A stretch of 64,000 bases of DNA from Mesobacterium pallidum (lineage in GTDB: Bacteria; Pseudomonadota; Alphaproteobacteria; Rhodobacterales; Rhodobacteraceae), in assembly GCF_019966535.1 (NCBI RefSeq), contig NZ_JAIMID010000002.1, positions 310,001 through 374,000 on the forward strand, given 5' to 3'. Position numbers and translations under genes: made by a program. This document shows positions 49,101 through 57,772 of this stretch, piece after piece (the stretch's first letter is position 1; every line of letters starts with the position of its first letter). The notes under the pieces are model-generated. The model was not told where the DNA came from and ran no database searches. It saw only the letters and a list, made by a program, of their open reading frames with translations.

Positions 49101-52100
49101 CGTGCTGGCCGCCCCCGCCGAACGGGTCGAGCTCACCGAGCTTGGCCCGCCGGAGCTGCCCGGGATGCCCCTGCCCGCCGCCACGGTGACCGACCTGTCG
49201 GCCAGGGACGGCACATGGGCGCTTGGCTCGGGCGACCGCATCGCCCTGGGCCGGGCGACCGACGCGCGCCTGTCCACCATCCTGACCCTGACCGAGGGCG
49301 AGGCCGCGACCCCCTACACCTGGGCCGACAGCCTTGTCCTGGTCGCCGGCCCGGCCGCGCGCCCGACCGCGCTGACCATCCTGCCCCCCGGCCCTGCGCC
49401 AGGCGGCGGCGGTGGCGAAAGCGGCCGCATCGGCTTTGTCTACCGGCCCGGAGACGACCGTGGCCACGGCCTGTCGACCGACGGCCGCCGCCTCTGGCGC
49501 ATCGCCGCGAATGGCCGCCTGCTTGAATGCGCGATCCGCGCGGGGGGCCGGTCGGACACCGGCTGCGCCGAGATCCTGGCCGCCCCCCTCGCGCTGTCCC
49601 GGGACGACATCACCACCGCCTGGCGGCACGAGTCGACCCAGTACATCGGCATCGGAACGGACCTGTTCACGATCGACGACAGCTGGCGCCGGCTGACACC
49701 CGTCGCAGGGCCTGTGGTCGCTGACGGGGCCCGCGTCCTCACCCAGCGCGGCGTCTCGCTGCTGCTCGAGCGGCCGGGCGGCACGCTCTGGCGCATCTCG
49801 GGCAGCCGGGCCGAGCCGGTGGCGCGGGACCTGCGCCAGCTGCGGGCCGAGGGCGAGGCGGTCGTCCTCGATACCGGGGGTACGGTGACGCTGCTGGACC
49901 CCTCCGGCACCCTGCGCCAGCCCGACTGGCCCGAGGGCAGCCGCGCCCGCAGCTACGACTGGCAGACCGGCGCCTTCTCGGCGCTCTCGCCGGAGGGGCT
50001 GGTGGTCGATCTTGCCGGCGCGGCGCGCAGCCCGCTGCCCGTCCCCGCGCCGGACAGCGTCGTGGCCGTGCTGGGCGGGCGGGGCGGCGTGGTCTACGTC
50101 CAGCGCCGCACCGGCGTCGTGCAGCGGCTCGAGCCCGGAACCTGCGAGACCGGCGTGCACCCCGGCGCCAGCCGGCCCTGCCTGGCCGATGCCGGGACGC
50201 TGCCCGTCGCGGACCGCGGGCTGGGGCGGCTGACCGGCCTCGCGGCGACCACGGTCGGGCCGCTTCTGGTCTTCGAGCGCGGCAGCCTGCAGCTTGACCG
50301 CGAAGGCCGGCCTGAGGTCGATCCGCGGCCCGCCACGCCGGTGCTCGACGCGGGCCGCGGCAACGCCATGCTCAACACCAGCGATTTCCGGGCCGCGATC
50401 CGAAACCTGCACGGCCGGGACGAGCTGGCCCCGGCAGTGATCGAGTCCAGCACGCTGCGACGGCGGCAGGGGGACGAGGTGCTGGCGCGGCCGATGCGGC
50501 CCTGGGAGGCGCTCGACCTCGGCTGGATGAAATGGGACCGCGCGGCCGGGGCCTTTGTCTTTTCGGGCCCGTCGGGGCCAGTATCGGTGCCGCCCGCCGC
50601 GGCCATCGTCGACGGCCGGCTGCTGCCCGCACGGCCCGGCCGCGCGCTGCCCCTGCCGGGGCTGCCGGGCCAGCCCGGACAAGGGGGCTTTGCCTGGCGC
50701 ACCCCCGAGGCACTGTGGCATCACCTGCCGGGCGCCCCCGGCCCGACGCTGGTCACGCGCGATCCGCGGCCGGCGCCGGTCGCCCAGCAGGGCCTGCGGT
50801 TTCTCTTTCCCGGCACCGATGCGCAGCTGGCAGACAGCGGCGCGCCCACGGACGGCACCGGCGCCCAGCGCCTGTCGCTTGGCGCGCTGACTGTCGCGGC
50901 CGACGCCCGGACGCAGGCGGTCACCGCGACCCTCTCCCGGACCGGCGGCGCGCCTCTGCCCGCCTTTGCCGCGCGCGGCTTCCTGCATGACGACCGGCGC
51001 GGACTGGGTCATGTCGGCACCGCCCTGGTGACCGTCACCCCCGTGGGGCTGGTGCCGGCCACGGGGCAGTTGACCGGGGTCGAGGCGCTGCCCGGCGGGC
51101 AGGTCCCGCAGCGGCTGGTGACCCAGGGCGGGCTTCATGCCGAGATGCCCGGCGGCAGCTGGCTGACCCGGCAGGGACCTGGGACCTGGGCCGCCGCAGC
51201 CTCGCCCCTGGTGCCGCGCCGGCTGGGCACGATCGGCGCGCGCGACTGGACGGTCACGGCCGGCGGGCTCGAGATCACCTCGGCCGAGCCCTGGCGCGCG
51301 GTGCGCGACGGGCTGACCTTTGCCAGCGACCGGCTCCTGTCGATGGCGGGCGCACCGGGCCAGGTGGTCGTGGTCACGGCGCTGGGCACCCACGTGGCGT
51401 CCGGCGGCGCGGGGCTGACCCGGCTGGGTGCGCCCCAAGCCCCGGTCCCGGCGCTGCCGCTGGTCGCCCATGCCGCCCGGCCGGGCCAGGAGGCCATCTA
51501 CGAGGGCAGCGGGGCACGCCGCGAATGGACCGGGGCCAATGGCTGGCGCCCGGTCACCGGGGCTCCGCCCTGGGTGCAGCGCCGCGCCGCGGAGACGCCC
51601 CTGATGCGGATCGACCTGGCCAGCGGCGCGCTGCAGGCCAGCCGCGCGGTCACCGGCATGACCGGCGCCACCCGATGGGTCGATTTCACCTGGTCGCGGG
51701 GCGACCGCTTTCCCTTCGACATCGCCCGGGTCATAGCGGCCGAGGCCGACGCGCTCTGGATCGGCACCGGGATGGGGCTGCGGCGGTTCGGCGCCGATGG
51801 CAGCCCGCGAGGCGATCTCTTCGACCTCGCGCCCGGCTCGGCGGGCGGCGGCCGGCCCGCGGCGGTCACCCGGCTTGGGCGCCCCGACAGCGCCCCGGAC
51901 CGGCTGCTGGCCCTGTCACGGGCCGGCGATTGCGCCGCGCTGACCGGTGGCGGGCTTTCGGCCGCCTGTCCCGCAGGCGAGACGCTGGACCGGCGCTTCG
52001 TTCTGGCCGCGCCCCTGTGGTCCTGGGTGCAGACCGACGGCGGGCCGATCGGCACCTACCCGGTCCGCGACCAGGGCAGCCCCGGCACCCGTCCCGTCCG

Positions 52101-54411
52101 GATGACCGCGTCCGGTCGCTGGGCCCATGACGACCTGGCCGCCTGGGCCGAATGCGCACCGGGGCACAGCGAGCTTTGGCAGGAGGGCGACATCCTGCGC
52201 CAGGACGGCGTGAGCCTCGTGCTGCCCGCCGGCAGCCGCGACCTGCATTGCCAGCCGGCCGAGGCCGAGCTGGGCGGGGGCCTGCAACTCGAGAGCGGGC
52301 TTTACGTCACCGGCGCGCAACCGCTGGCCTCGGGGCCCGGCGGCCGGCTGCAGCCGGTGCCGGGCGACCGGATCGCGGCGCTCGAAGACCGGGCCCGCGG
52401 CCGCCTGGCCCTGGACGCCGGCCGCCTGCGGCTGCGCCTCGGCCGCGCCGAGGGCGCCTGGGAGCATCGCACCGCCGCGGACGCCTGGCGCGCGCTGGAC
52501 TGGTCCGAGGGCCTGCCCGCGCTTGACCGGACGCGCGGCATCGCGGCGCTGGGGGACCGGTTGGTGCGGGTGACACCGGCGGGGCTGGTGACGCAGGACA
52601 TCCGCGCCTCGGGCCTCGGGGTCGACCCTCGGACCTACCTGCCGGGCGTCGCCGACAGCTTCGATGGTCTCGCCGGCTGCCAGCCCGCGCGGATCGAGAT
52701 CGCGGACGGCCGGCAGCACGCGGTGCCGGCCCGCGCGCAGGACCGGCTGTCGATCCTGTGCCGCGACGGCGTCAGCTACATGGGCGAGCCCGGCGCGCGC
52801 GACATCGGCGCCTTGCAGCCGGCGCCGGCCGATGCCTTTGCCACGCGGCGGCTGATCGACGCCGGGGGCTGGGTCTGGACGCTGGACCAGCCGGACCCGG
52901 CCGGTCCCCCCGTGGTTGGCGCCAGCTTCCGGGGCGAGCCGATGCCGGTCACCGCCGGGCGCCTGCCCATCGACAGCTTCGCGTCGCTGGCCGCGCCCTT
53001 TGCCGGCCGGGTCGACCTGGTGACGGCCGATGGCTGGCGCAGCTACGCGGGCGGCCTCGCCCTTGCCGACGGCGCGCGCCCCGGGGGCGACCGGGCGGCC
53101 CGGGCCGTCACCGCCGTGACCGCCGACCGGGCGACGGCCGAGGATGGCACGTCCTCCGCCGTGCTGTGCACCGCGGCGCCGGGCGGCGCGATCCTGCGCT
53201 CGGCGCAGGCCGCGCTGCGGCGCGTCGAGGCCTGCGCGCAGTGGCAGGGCCAGGCCGGCGTCTGGCACTACCGTGCCCCGCTGGACGGTGCCGCGATCGC
53301 CACCGGGCAGGCCGCCAACGGCCCGCTCATGGCGCGCGCCATCGGCGGCGGGCGGTTCCTTGACCTCGTGGCCATCGGTCTGCCCCGCGCCGCCGGGGAC
53401 CGGCTGGTCATTCCCACCGGGCGTGGCACCCTGACCATGCGCCGGGACGGCAGCATCGAGGCCTATCACCAGTTCGACGACCCGCGGGGCGCCTACCTGT
53501 CCGAGGACGGCACCGCCATCGCCATCACCGGCGCCGGCCGCCTGCCGCTGGACCCGGCGCTGGCGCCGCTCGCCGACTGCACCGCCCTTGGCGACCTGCT
53601 GGCCGTGGGCGATGTCCGCCTGCCCGAGGTCGAGCTGCGCGACGGTCTGCTCCATGCCCGGGTCCATGCGCCCGGCACGCCGCTGCCCGGCGCGGTGACG
53701 CTGGATTGCGACGGCGCGCGGATCGAGCACCAGCGCCGCGACATGGACGTGGCCGGGCGCGCCCGCTACCAGGCCCAACTGCGACCGCTGGACCAGTCGA
53801 CCGGGCTGCTGCGGCTGCAGGCGACGACCGACGCGCGGCTGCTGCTGACCGATGGCCGCGGGCGCGCGACGCCGCTGCGCGCCGCCGAGACGCCGGGCAC
53901 CCTGCTTGCCCTGCTGCCCGCGGCGGACGGACGGACCATGCTGGTCGTCTACGACACCGAGGTGTACCAGCTCGACGTGGATGCGGCGCTCAGCCAGCTG
54001 GCCGAGACCAGGCCCGTCCCCGCCCCGCCGCCCGCACCCGCTCCCCCGGCCGCCGGGACCGAGCCGCCATCGGCACCGCCACCGCCTTCCCCCGCGCCCG
54101 GCGCGCCGCCGGCCCCCGGCGCGGCAGAGGCCCCCGCGAACCCGGCGGTCGCGGTCACCCCGCCGACCAGTCCCGCGCCCCGGCCGGACCCGTCGGGCAA
54201 CCCGCTGCCCTTCGACACGCTCAGCAGGGACGAGATCACCCGGGTTCAGACGGCGCTCCAGGCCCGGGGGTTCTACCGACTGCGCATCGACGGCCTGCAT
54301 GGCCCCGGCACCGACCGCGCCGTCAGGGCCTTCCAGGCGGCGATCGGCGCCGACCAGACCGGCGTCCTGACCATCGGCCAACGCAACACCCTGCTGGCGA
54401 GCGCCCCGTGA
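46117..54411 (+). CDS. Giant membrane-anchored propeller-like protein with peptidoglycan-binding end
   Basis: A 2764-residue protein. A basic cytosolic tail of about 33 residues is followed by one membrane helix (LPLAALVAIGLGTTVAAGWL, 35-55), so nearly the whole chain should be periplasmic. It is then built of repeated blade-like units with a hydrophobic strand, a G..YD/HD turn and a Trp or Phe, e.g. GLGIHDSRTGRW (~222), GVHAYDPEGRSW (~360), LQAYDTVAGRF (~695), GYGIHDARFRRW (~815) and VWRYDTYGRNW (~945); less regular copies run to about 2400. A Pro-rich linker (~2632-2700) leads to a C-terminal peptidoglycan-binding type 1 domain (ITRVQTALQARGFYRLRIDG, GPGTDRAVRAFQAAIG). About 20 cysteines fall in neighbouring pairs. 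I find no enzyme motif. It is the likely client or effector of the MoxR modules. Confidence 0.85.
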   Translation: MTHPWTAARDAAERRRAMRDRRALKDARLRDRLDLPLAALVAIGLGTTVAAGWLLAGYLDRNAVLDPAILRPLPDDRILSNLRDSRAPFVAATNLGDSDAVLLRADGRVAVLDPRTGLIADDALPPEGAGLSTPPVAMAASCPGLPDEAAACSDPGALSVLSEAGGILRAEQRIGGLSWRVLLDDSAWIGQAGTPVEQAEVTAWAATGDGGSTVVLAGAQGLGIHDSRTGRWQVPPGQSALLAAVEAGPVRLVPDGPRSWIISARGYGLVERGQLSWSADTDLAVQDLAIAPDGRRLAIVAGPCAPGDQPGCLTLSRLDGIDQLVRLVGDRDRFADLDQASLSHAMMQDGQIVTTGAAGVHAYDPEGRSWRQLVAGRIDSAFAAADGQLLVASAGTVSLVRGAEVSWSAQVDGGPFRQVLLAGAMRLGLGQDGAIRNLASNTAIAEPQEPLPPGARFETGAALGPLVLMAGPEGALLHDVEERRFNWLTPQELAGARPLMRPGVRLFGIGTGFALVDPASGQLHAVEITGDWPGQAIATAETETRLPAPLRSVTSDGRRLALVDATGRAWHYLRGAEPRPRIGNAMPAMSGPLRFAAGNGDVLFLASPTALARYGTADRGWSQAVPPPAGTRFTDLGFNGRAVFAVTDRGSVAALRDTGWAEVLGGPGAEIGAAELSDAAGSGRQVLFAGAGKLQAYDTVAGRFTRRYEGGAGAVRIVAPPDGPRAGGAPVWTSAGRLFHGSELVTDSLRDAWATGDGFLAERRGGAHGSHAVHYPEPGAVPTCTFLSAPAPGGTVLDAIALDSDRVLVATTAGYGIHDARFRRWIEVALPALRAGERLVLAGGALVALSPTGVRALPGQALAPIDSCAPPRLSLGWTFTQSGRAAALDPTTGAIALLADDGAISEWQSGTVTRLRAAPGAAPDPSLFLAAATQGNALLFATRDAVWRYDTYGRNWTRAAFDRTLTGVASVSFAEVTPGSATLSIWTRAGQSYRGVLAAPAERVELTELGPPELPGMPLPAATVTDLSARDGTWALGSGDRIALGRATDARLSTILTLTEGEAATPYTWADSLVLVAGPAARPTALTILPPGPAPGGGGGESGRIGFVYRPGDDRGHGLSTDGRRLWRIAANGRLLECAIRAGGRSDTGCAEILAAPLALSRDDITTAWRHESTQYIGIGTDLFTIDDSWRRLTPVAGPVVADGARVLTQRGVSLLLERPGGTLWRISGSRAEPVARDLRQLRAEGEAVVLDTGGTVTLLDPSGTLRQPDWPEGSRARSYDWQTGAFSALSPEGLVVDLAGAARSPLPVPAPDSVVAVLGGRGGVVYVQRRTGVVQRLEPGTCETGVHPGASRPCLADAGTLPVADRGLGRLTGLAATTVGPLLVFERGSLQLDREGRPEVDPRPATPVLDAGRGNAMLNTSDFRAAIRNLHGRDELAPAVIESSTLRRRQGDEVLARPMRPWEALDLGWMKWDRAAGAFVFSGPSGPVSVPPAAAIVDGRLLPARPGRALPLPGLPGQPGQGGFAWRTPEALWHHLPGAPGPTLVTRDPRPAPVAQQGLRFLFPGTDAQLADSGAPTDGTGAQRLSLGALTVAADARTQAVTATLSRTGGAPLPAFAARGFLHDDRRGLGHVGTALVTVTPVGLVPATGQLTGVEALPGGQVPQRLVTQGGLHAEMPGGSWLTRQGPGTWAAAASPLVPRRLGTIGARDWTVTAGGLEITSAEPWRAVRDGLTFASDRLLSMAGAPGQVVVVTALGTHVASGGAGLTRLGAPQAPVPALPLVAHAARPGQEAIYEGSGARREWTGANGWRPVTGAPPWVQRRAAETPLMRIDLASGALQASRAVTGMTGATRWVDFTWSRGDRFPFDIARVIAAEADALWIGTGMGLRRFGADGSPRGDLFDLAPGSAGGGRPAAVTRLGRPDSAPDRLLALSRAGDCAALTGGGLSAACPAGETLDRRFVLAAPLWSWVQTDGGPIGTYPVRDQGSPGTRPVRMTASGRWAHDDLAAWAECAPGHSELWQEGDILRQDGVSLVLPAGSRDLHCQPAEAELGGGLQLESGLYVTGAQPLASGPGGRLQPVPGDRIAALEDRARGRLALDAGRLRLRLGRAEGAWEHRTAADAWRALDWSEGLPALDRTRGIAALGDRLVRVTPAGLVTQDIRASGLGVDPRTYLPGVADSFDGLAGCQPARIEIADGRQHAVPARAQDRLSILCRDGVSYMGEPGARDIGALQPAPADAFATRRLIDAGGWVWTLDQPDPAGPPVVGASFRGEPMPVTAGRLPIDSFASLAAPFAGRVDLVTADGWRSYAGGLALADGARPGGDRAARAVTAVTADRATAEDGTSSAVLCTAAPGGAILRSAQAALRRVEACAQWQGQAGVWHYRAPLDGAAIATGQAANGPLMARAIGGGRFLDLVAIGLPRAAGDRLVIPTGRGTLTMRRDGSIEAYHQFDDPRGAYLSEDGTAIAITGAGRLPLDPALAPLADCTALGDLLAVGDVRLPEVELRDGLLHARVHAPGTPLPGAVTLDCDGARIEHQRRDMDVAGRARYQAQLRPLDQSTGLLRLQATTDARLLLTDGRGRATPLRAAETPGTLLALLPAADGRTMLVVYDTEVYQLDVDAALSQLAETRPVPAPPPAPAPPAAGTEPPSAPPPPSPAPGAPPAPGAAEAPANPAVAVTPPTSPAPRPDPSGNPLPFDTLSRDEITRVQTALQARGFYRLRIDGLHGPGTDRAVRAFQAAIGADQTGVLTIGQRNTLLASAP

Positions 54412-55325
54412 TGCCCGAGCTTCTGTGCGACCTTCTGCTGCCCGCCAACGGCGTCATCCGCTTCCGGCATCCGCGCCGCAAGGTGACGACCTCGGACCGC
54501 GAGGATGCGGTGTCGGCCTTCGGGCCGCTGACCTGCCCGCCCCGGTTCTGGTTCCAGGCCGCGGACACCTTTGATGTCGGGCAGAACGCCTGGGTGGATG
54601 CGCTGGGCAAGCCTCGCAAGGGCGCGCCATCGCAACGCCACGTGGCGGCGCTGGTCGCGCGCTGCACCGAGGTGAATGCCGCCGTCGCCGGGCTGACCGA
54701 CCTGCAGGCCCGCGTGCCCGCGGCCCCGCGCCGGTTCCTGCCTGCCTCGGGGCCCGCCATGCCGGCGCGCGGCGTCGACCGGCAGAGCTGGCGGCGCGAC
54801 TACGGGCCCTGGCTCGCACAATGGACCGAGACGGTCGCCCGGCACAGGGTGACCGAGGACTCGCCCGCCTGGTCGGCGCGCGAGAGGCGGTTCCGCGCGG
54901 CGGTTGATCTCGTGGCCGGGCTGCCCCGCCCCGCGGATGTGCGCATGGCGCTGCTTGCCTCTTCGACCGGCTACGAGGTCCGGATCACCGTGCCCCGGTC
55001 CTTCTGGAGCCCCGGCCTTGCCCTCGGCACGGACAAAGGCCAGGTCGATATCGACCTGCGCCAGACCGTGCCCGCCAGGGACCACGGCCCGGCCCTGGCC
55101 AGGACGCATGTCGCGGCGCTGATCGTCGCCCTTGGCCAGTACGAAAGGGACCCCGCGACCATGTTGACCGGAGAGCTGGGCGTCGCGGATGGCGCCGAGG
55201 TGAAGATCGCGGGCAGTTTCCAAACCGAACCCGATGCCTGGGCGGCCTTGGTCCCGACCGTCGCCAAGGCCCCGACGACGCTGCTGGGTGGTCTTCCCGG
55301 GATGGAATTCGACCTGCATTTCTGA
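54411..55325 (+). CDS. Unknown protein, last gene of the MoxR-vWA operon
   Basis: A 304-residue protein of unknown family, without signal peptide or membrane helix. It begins MPELLCDLLLPANGVIRFRH and shares one base with the giant-gene stop (TGATG). Segments include FGPLTCPPRFWFQAADTFDV, YEVRITVPRSFWSPGLALGT and HVAALIVALGQYERDPATML, in a mixed alpha/beta arrangement ending in MEFDLHF. Translational coupling suggests a cytosolic partner made in proportion to the giant protein. Tandem hairpins follow its stop. Confidence 0.68.
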   Translation: MPELLCDLLLPANGVIRFRHPRRKVTTSDREDAVSAFGPLTCPPRFWFQAADTFDVGQNAWVDALGKPRKGAPSQRHVAALVARCTEVNAAVAGLTDLQARVPAAPRRFLPASGPAMPARGVDRQSWRRDYGPWLAQWTETVARHRVTEDSPAWSARERRFRAAVDLVAGLPRPADVRMALLASSTGYEVRITVPRSFWSPGLALGTDKGQVDIDLRQTVPARDHGPALARTHVAALIVALGQYERDPATMLTGELGVADGAEVKIAGSFQTEPDAWAALVPTVAKAPTTLLGGLPGMEFDLHF

Positions 55326-55347
55326 CGCGCCACCGGGAAGCGGTTGA

Positions 55348-55380
55348 CGCGCGATCACGCGCGGGACACCCGGGCGTGTC
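55348..55380 (+). terminator. Tandem hairpins after the 13-gene operon
   Basis: CGCGCG/CGCGCG (55348-55353 and 55358-55363, 4-nt loop) is followed at once by GACAC/GTGTC (55365-55369 and 55376-55380). They begin 22 bp past the last stop. There is no T-run, but the position at the end of a 24.7-kb operon supports a termination or mRNA-protection role. Confidence 0.4.
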
Positions 55381-55810
55381 GTGCCCGGTCGCTAGGGCCG
55401 CCGCGTCGCAGGCACTCTCGCGCCTCCCGCTGCGGCTTGGCCGTAGTTCGGACGACGTCGGGCAGGCTGATTGTGCCGAATGAAAAGCGCTTACCCCCTG
55501 CCCCGTGATGCATCTGGACCCGGAATTGGAGCGCGAAGGGGTGACCTTGGGGGTCGCCTGAAGGCGCGAAGGGGGAAGGTCGACGTGAGGCCGGTTGCAG
55601 TCATCGGCTTCGCCGCCGAGATCAAGGCGATCGGGCGACCTGAGCCAGCGCTTCGCGCTGATCGACGTCCTGATGTCCTCGCAGGCGACAGGGACCTTCA
55701 GCCTCTCAAGGGCATCACGGACGCCGCCGGTCTGTCAGTGACGCCCTGAAGTGGCCGGCGGACAGGGAAACACGTGGGTACCGCCAAGCATGAAGAGGCG
55801 GATTACCGCG

Positions 55811-55930
55811 TTGGCGCGCGACATTCTTCAGGATTGCGCTGTCCAGCATCGCTTTGGCCAACCACTCCTTTGGCTTGGCATGCGCCTCTTCCAGCGCCTT
55901 GAACCGGCGGGCATCCGACATCTCGGGGCC
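55811..55930 (-). pseudogene. IS3-family orfA remnant
   Basis: The reverse strand reads GGPEMSDARRFKALEEAHAK and then PKEWLAKAMLDSAILKNVAR, matching the conserved C-terminal end of IS3-group OrfA (GG.. .EARRLKALEEENAKLKKLLAEAMLDNAILKD type). No helix-turn-helix N terminus and no OrfB catalytic domain are present, and flanking frames are broken. The element sits in the 863-bp gap 55326-56188, between the end of the 13-gene operon and the GMC gene. That gap holds no intact gene; the segment 55480-55740 may be further transposon debris but I cannot identify it. Confidence 0.7.
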
Positions 55931-56188
55931 ACCCGACCGCGCCTTGTCGTCGCAAGGCATCGGCCCCGCGATCTCACGTCTGCGGCAGGCATCGGCCGTC
56001 GACATCCCGGCCTCTTGTCCCTCTGCCATCCCGGCACGTCGACGTCCGACCCTACACCAGCAGTCCGCCCGAATCCCCCCCCGGATCCGGGCCATGCGAC
56101 AGGCGCGGGGGGCGCCCCATGGCAGGACCAGGCCGTGCGGCCTCTTGGCCGCGCAGAGAGATTTCCGGCCTGTGCGCGGATGGGCGGA

Positions 56189-57772
56189 CTAGGCCTGCTC
56201 CTGGATGAACCGGGCCGCCCGCGCGCCGATCATGATCGTCGGCGCGTTGGTGTTACCCGAGGGCAGGCAGGGCATGACCGACGCATCGGCCACCCGGAGC
56301 CCGCCCACGCCCCGCACCCGCAGGTCCGCGCCGACCACGGCCTCGGGGTCATCGGCCGCGCCCATCCGCGCCGTGCCCGCCGGGTGGTAGACGGTCTTGG
56401 CATGGCTGCGGATGTAGTCGGTCAGGCTCTCGTCGCTGTCGGGCCCTGGCGCGGGGCGCTTGCGGTCGCCCAGCACGGCCGTCAGCGCGGGCTGGTCCAG
56501 CAGCGACAGGCCCATGCGCAACGCCTTGAGCGACAGCGCCAGGTCGTCCGGGTGGCTCAACACGCCGCTGCGGAAGATGCCGCGCTCGGCCGGGTCGGAG
56601 CTGCGCAGCTTGACCGTGCCGCGCGACCTGGGCCGCAGCACGCAGACGGAATAGGTGACGCCGTGCCCCTCGATCTGCATCACGCCCTTGGCCGCGTTGT
56701 AGCCGGGCATGAAATGCAGCTGCACGTTGGGACGCCCCTCGCCGCCCACGTCCACGAAACCGCCCGCCTCGACCATGTTCGACGACAACAGGCCGCCGCG
56801 GTCCCAGAGGTAGCGCAGCATGTGCAGCGCGCCGCGCGGCATCCGGTCTTCGCCGACGACCGAGACCGGCTGCCGGGTCTTGACCTCGATCGGCACGATG
56901 GCGTGGTCCTGGAAATTCTCGCCCACGCCGGGCAGGTCGCGGATCACCGGGATGCCATGCGCGTCCAGCTGATCGCGTGGCCCGAGGCCCGAGCGCATCA
57001 GCATCAGCGGCGTGGCAAAGGCGCCGCCCGACAGCACGACCTCGCGCCGGGCGGTGATCTCGCGCCCATCCGCGAGCCGCACGCCGGTGGCGCGGCTGTT
57101 CTCGATCGTCACCCGGTCGACCGGGGCATTGGTCATGATGGTCAGGTTCGGCCGCTGCCGCGCCGGGGCCAGGAAGGCGCGCGCGGACGAGCAGCGCCGC
57201 CCCTTGCGCGTCGTGGTCTGGAAGAACCCGATGCCTTCCTGCCGCGCGCCGTTGAAATCGGGGTTGGGGCGGATCTGCGCCTCGGCCCCGGCGGCGACGA
57301 AGGCCTCGGACAGCGGATGGCGGTGGCGCGGGGCCGAGACGGACAAGGGCCCGTCCGTGCCGTGGTAGGCGTCGTCAAAGGTGTCGTTCGATTCCAGCGC
57401 ACGGAACACCGGCAGCACCTCGTCCCAGCCCCAGCCGTCCGCGCCCATCGCGGCCCAGCCGTCGTAATCGGCGGGCTGGCCGCGCAGGTAGAGCATGGCG
57501 TTGACCGACGAGCCCCCGCCCAGCACCCGGCCCTGCGGCACGACAAAGGGGCGGCCGTCCAGCTGCGCCTCTGGCTCGCCCTCGATCATCACCGCGTCGC
57601 GGCCCTTGTGCATGATCTTGAAGAAGGTGGCGGGGATGTGGATCCAGGGGCTGACATCGCGCCGCCCCGCCTCGAGCAGCAGGACGCGCAGCTTCGGATC
57701 TTCGCTGAGCTGGCCCGCAAGGGTCGCCCCGGCCGAGCCGCCGCCTACGATGATGACGTCGAAATCGCTCAT
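56189..57772 (-). CDS. GMC family FAD-dependent alcohol oxidoreductase
   Basis: A 527-residue choline-dehydrogenase-like enzyme. The N-terminal FAD fold is DFDVIIVGGGSAGATLAGQL, with GRVLGGGSSVNAMLYLRGQP (GMC signature 1) and LSGGAFATPLMLMRSGLGP (signature 2). The C terminus holds the catalytic pair, His in VYHPAGTARMG and Asn in CLPSGNTNAPTIMIGARAA. No signal peptide, so it is cytosolic. It oxidises a primary or other alcohol and would feed the neighbouring acyl-CoA enzymes. It is the last gene of a seven-gene reverse operon, overlapping the acyl-CoA dehydrogenase by 4 bp. It could also be a polyethylene glycol or terpene alcohol dehydrogenase; substrate unknown. Confidence 0.92.
   Translation of the reverse strand: MSDFDVIIVGGGSAGATLAGQLSEDPKLRVLLLEAGRRDVSPWIHIPATFFKIMHKGRDAVMIEGEPEAQLDGRPFVVPQGRVLGGGSSVNAMLYLRGQPADYDGWAAMGADGWGWDEVLPVFRALESNDTFDDAYHGTDGPLSVSAPRHRHPLSEAFVAAGAEAQIRPNPDFNGARQEGIGFFQTTTRKGRRCSSARAFLAPARQRPNLTIMTNAPVDRVTIENSRATGVRLADGREITARREVVLSGGAFATPLMLMRSGLGPRDQLDAHGIPVIRDLPGVGENFQDHAIVPIEVKTRQPVSVVGEDRMPRGALHMLRYLWDRGGLLSSNMVEAGGFVDVGGEGRPNVQLHFMPGYNAAKGVMQIEGHGVTYSVCVLRPRSRGTVKLRSSDPAERGIFRSGVLSHPDDLALSLKALRMGLSLLDQPALTAVLGDRKRPAPGPDSDESLTDYIRSHAKTVYHPAGTARMGAADDPEAVVGADLRVRGVGGLRVADASVMPCLPSGNTNAPTIMIGARAARFIQEQA

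Noticed and set aside
46072..51471. 1799-codon open frame on the reverse strand
   Set aside because: It is antisense to the giant protein gene, low-complexity Arg/Ala/Gly/Gln, and has no recognisable domain. Long antisense frames are expected at this GC content.
55471..55749. 92-codon forward-strand frame after the large operon
   Set aside because: No recognisable motif, no ribosome site, and it lies in a decayed region next to the IS3 remnant. I could not support it as a gene.
55715..56095. 126-codon reverse-strand frame as an intact gene
   Set aside because: Only its middle (55811-55930) resembles IS3 OrfA; the ends are unrelated Arg-rich sequence, so it is a remnant and not a functional transposase.
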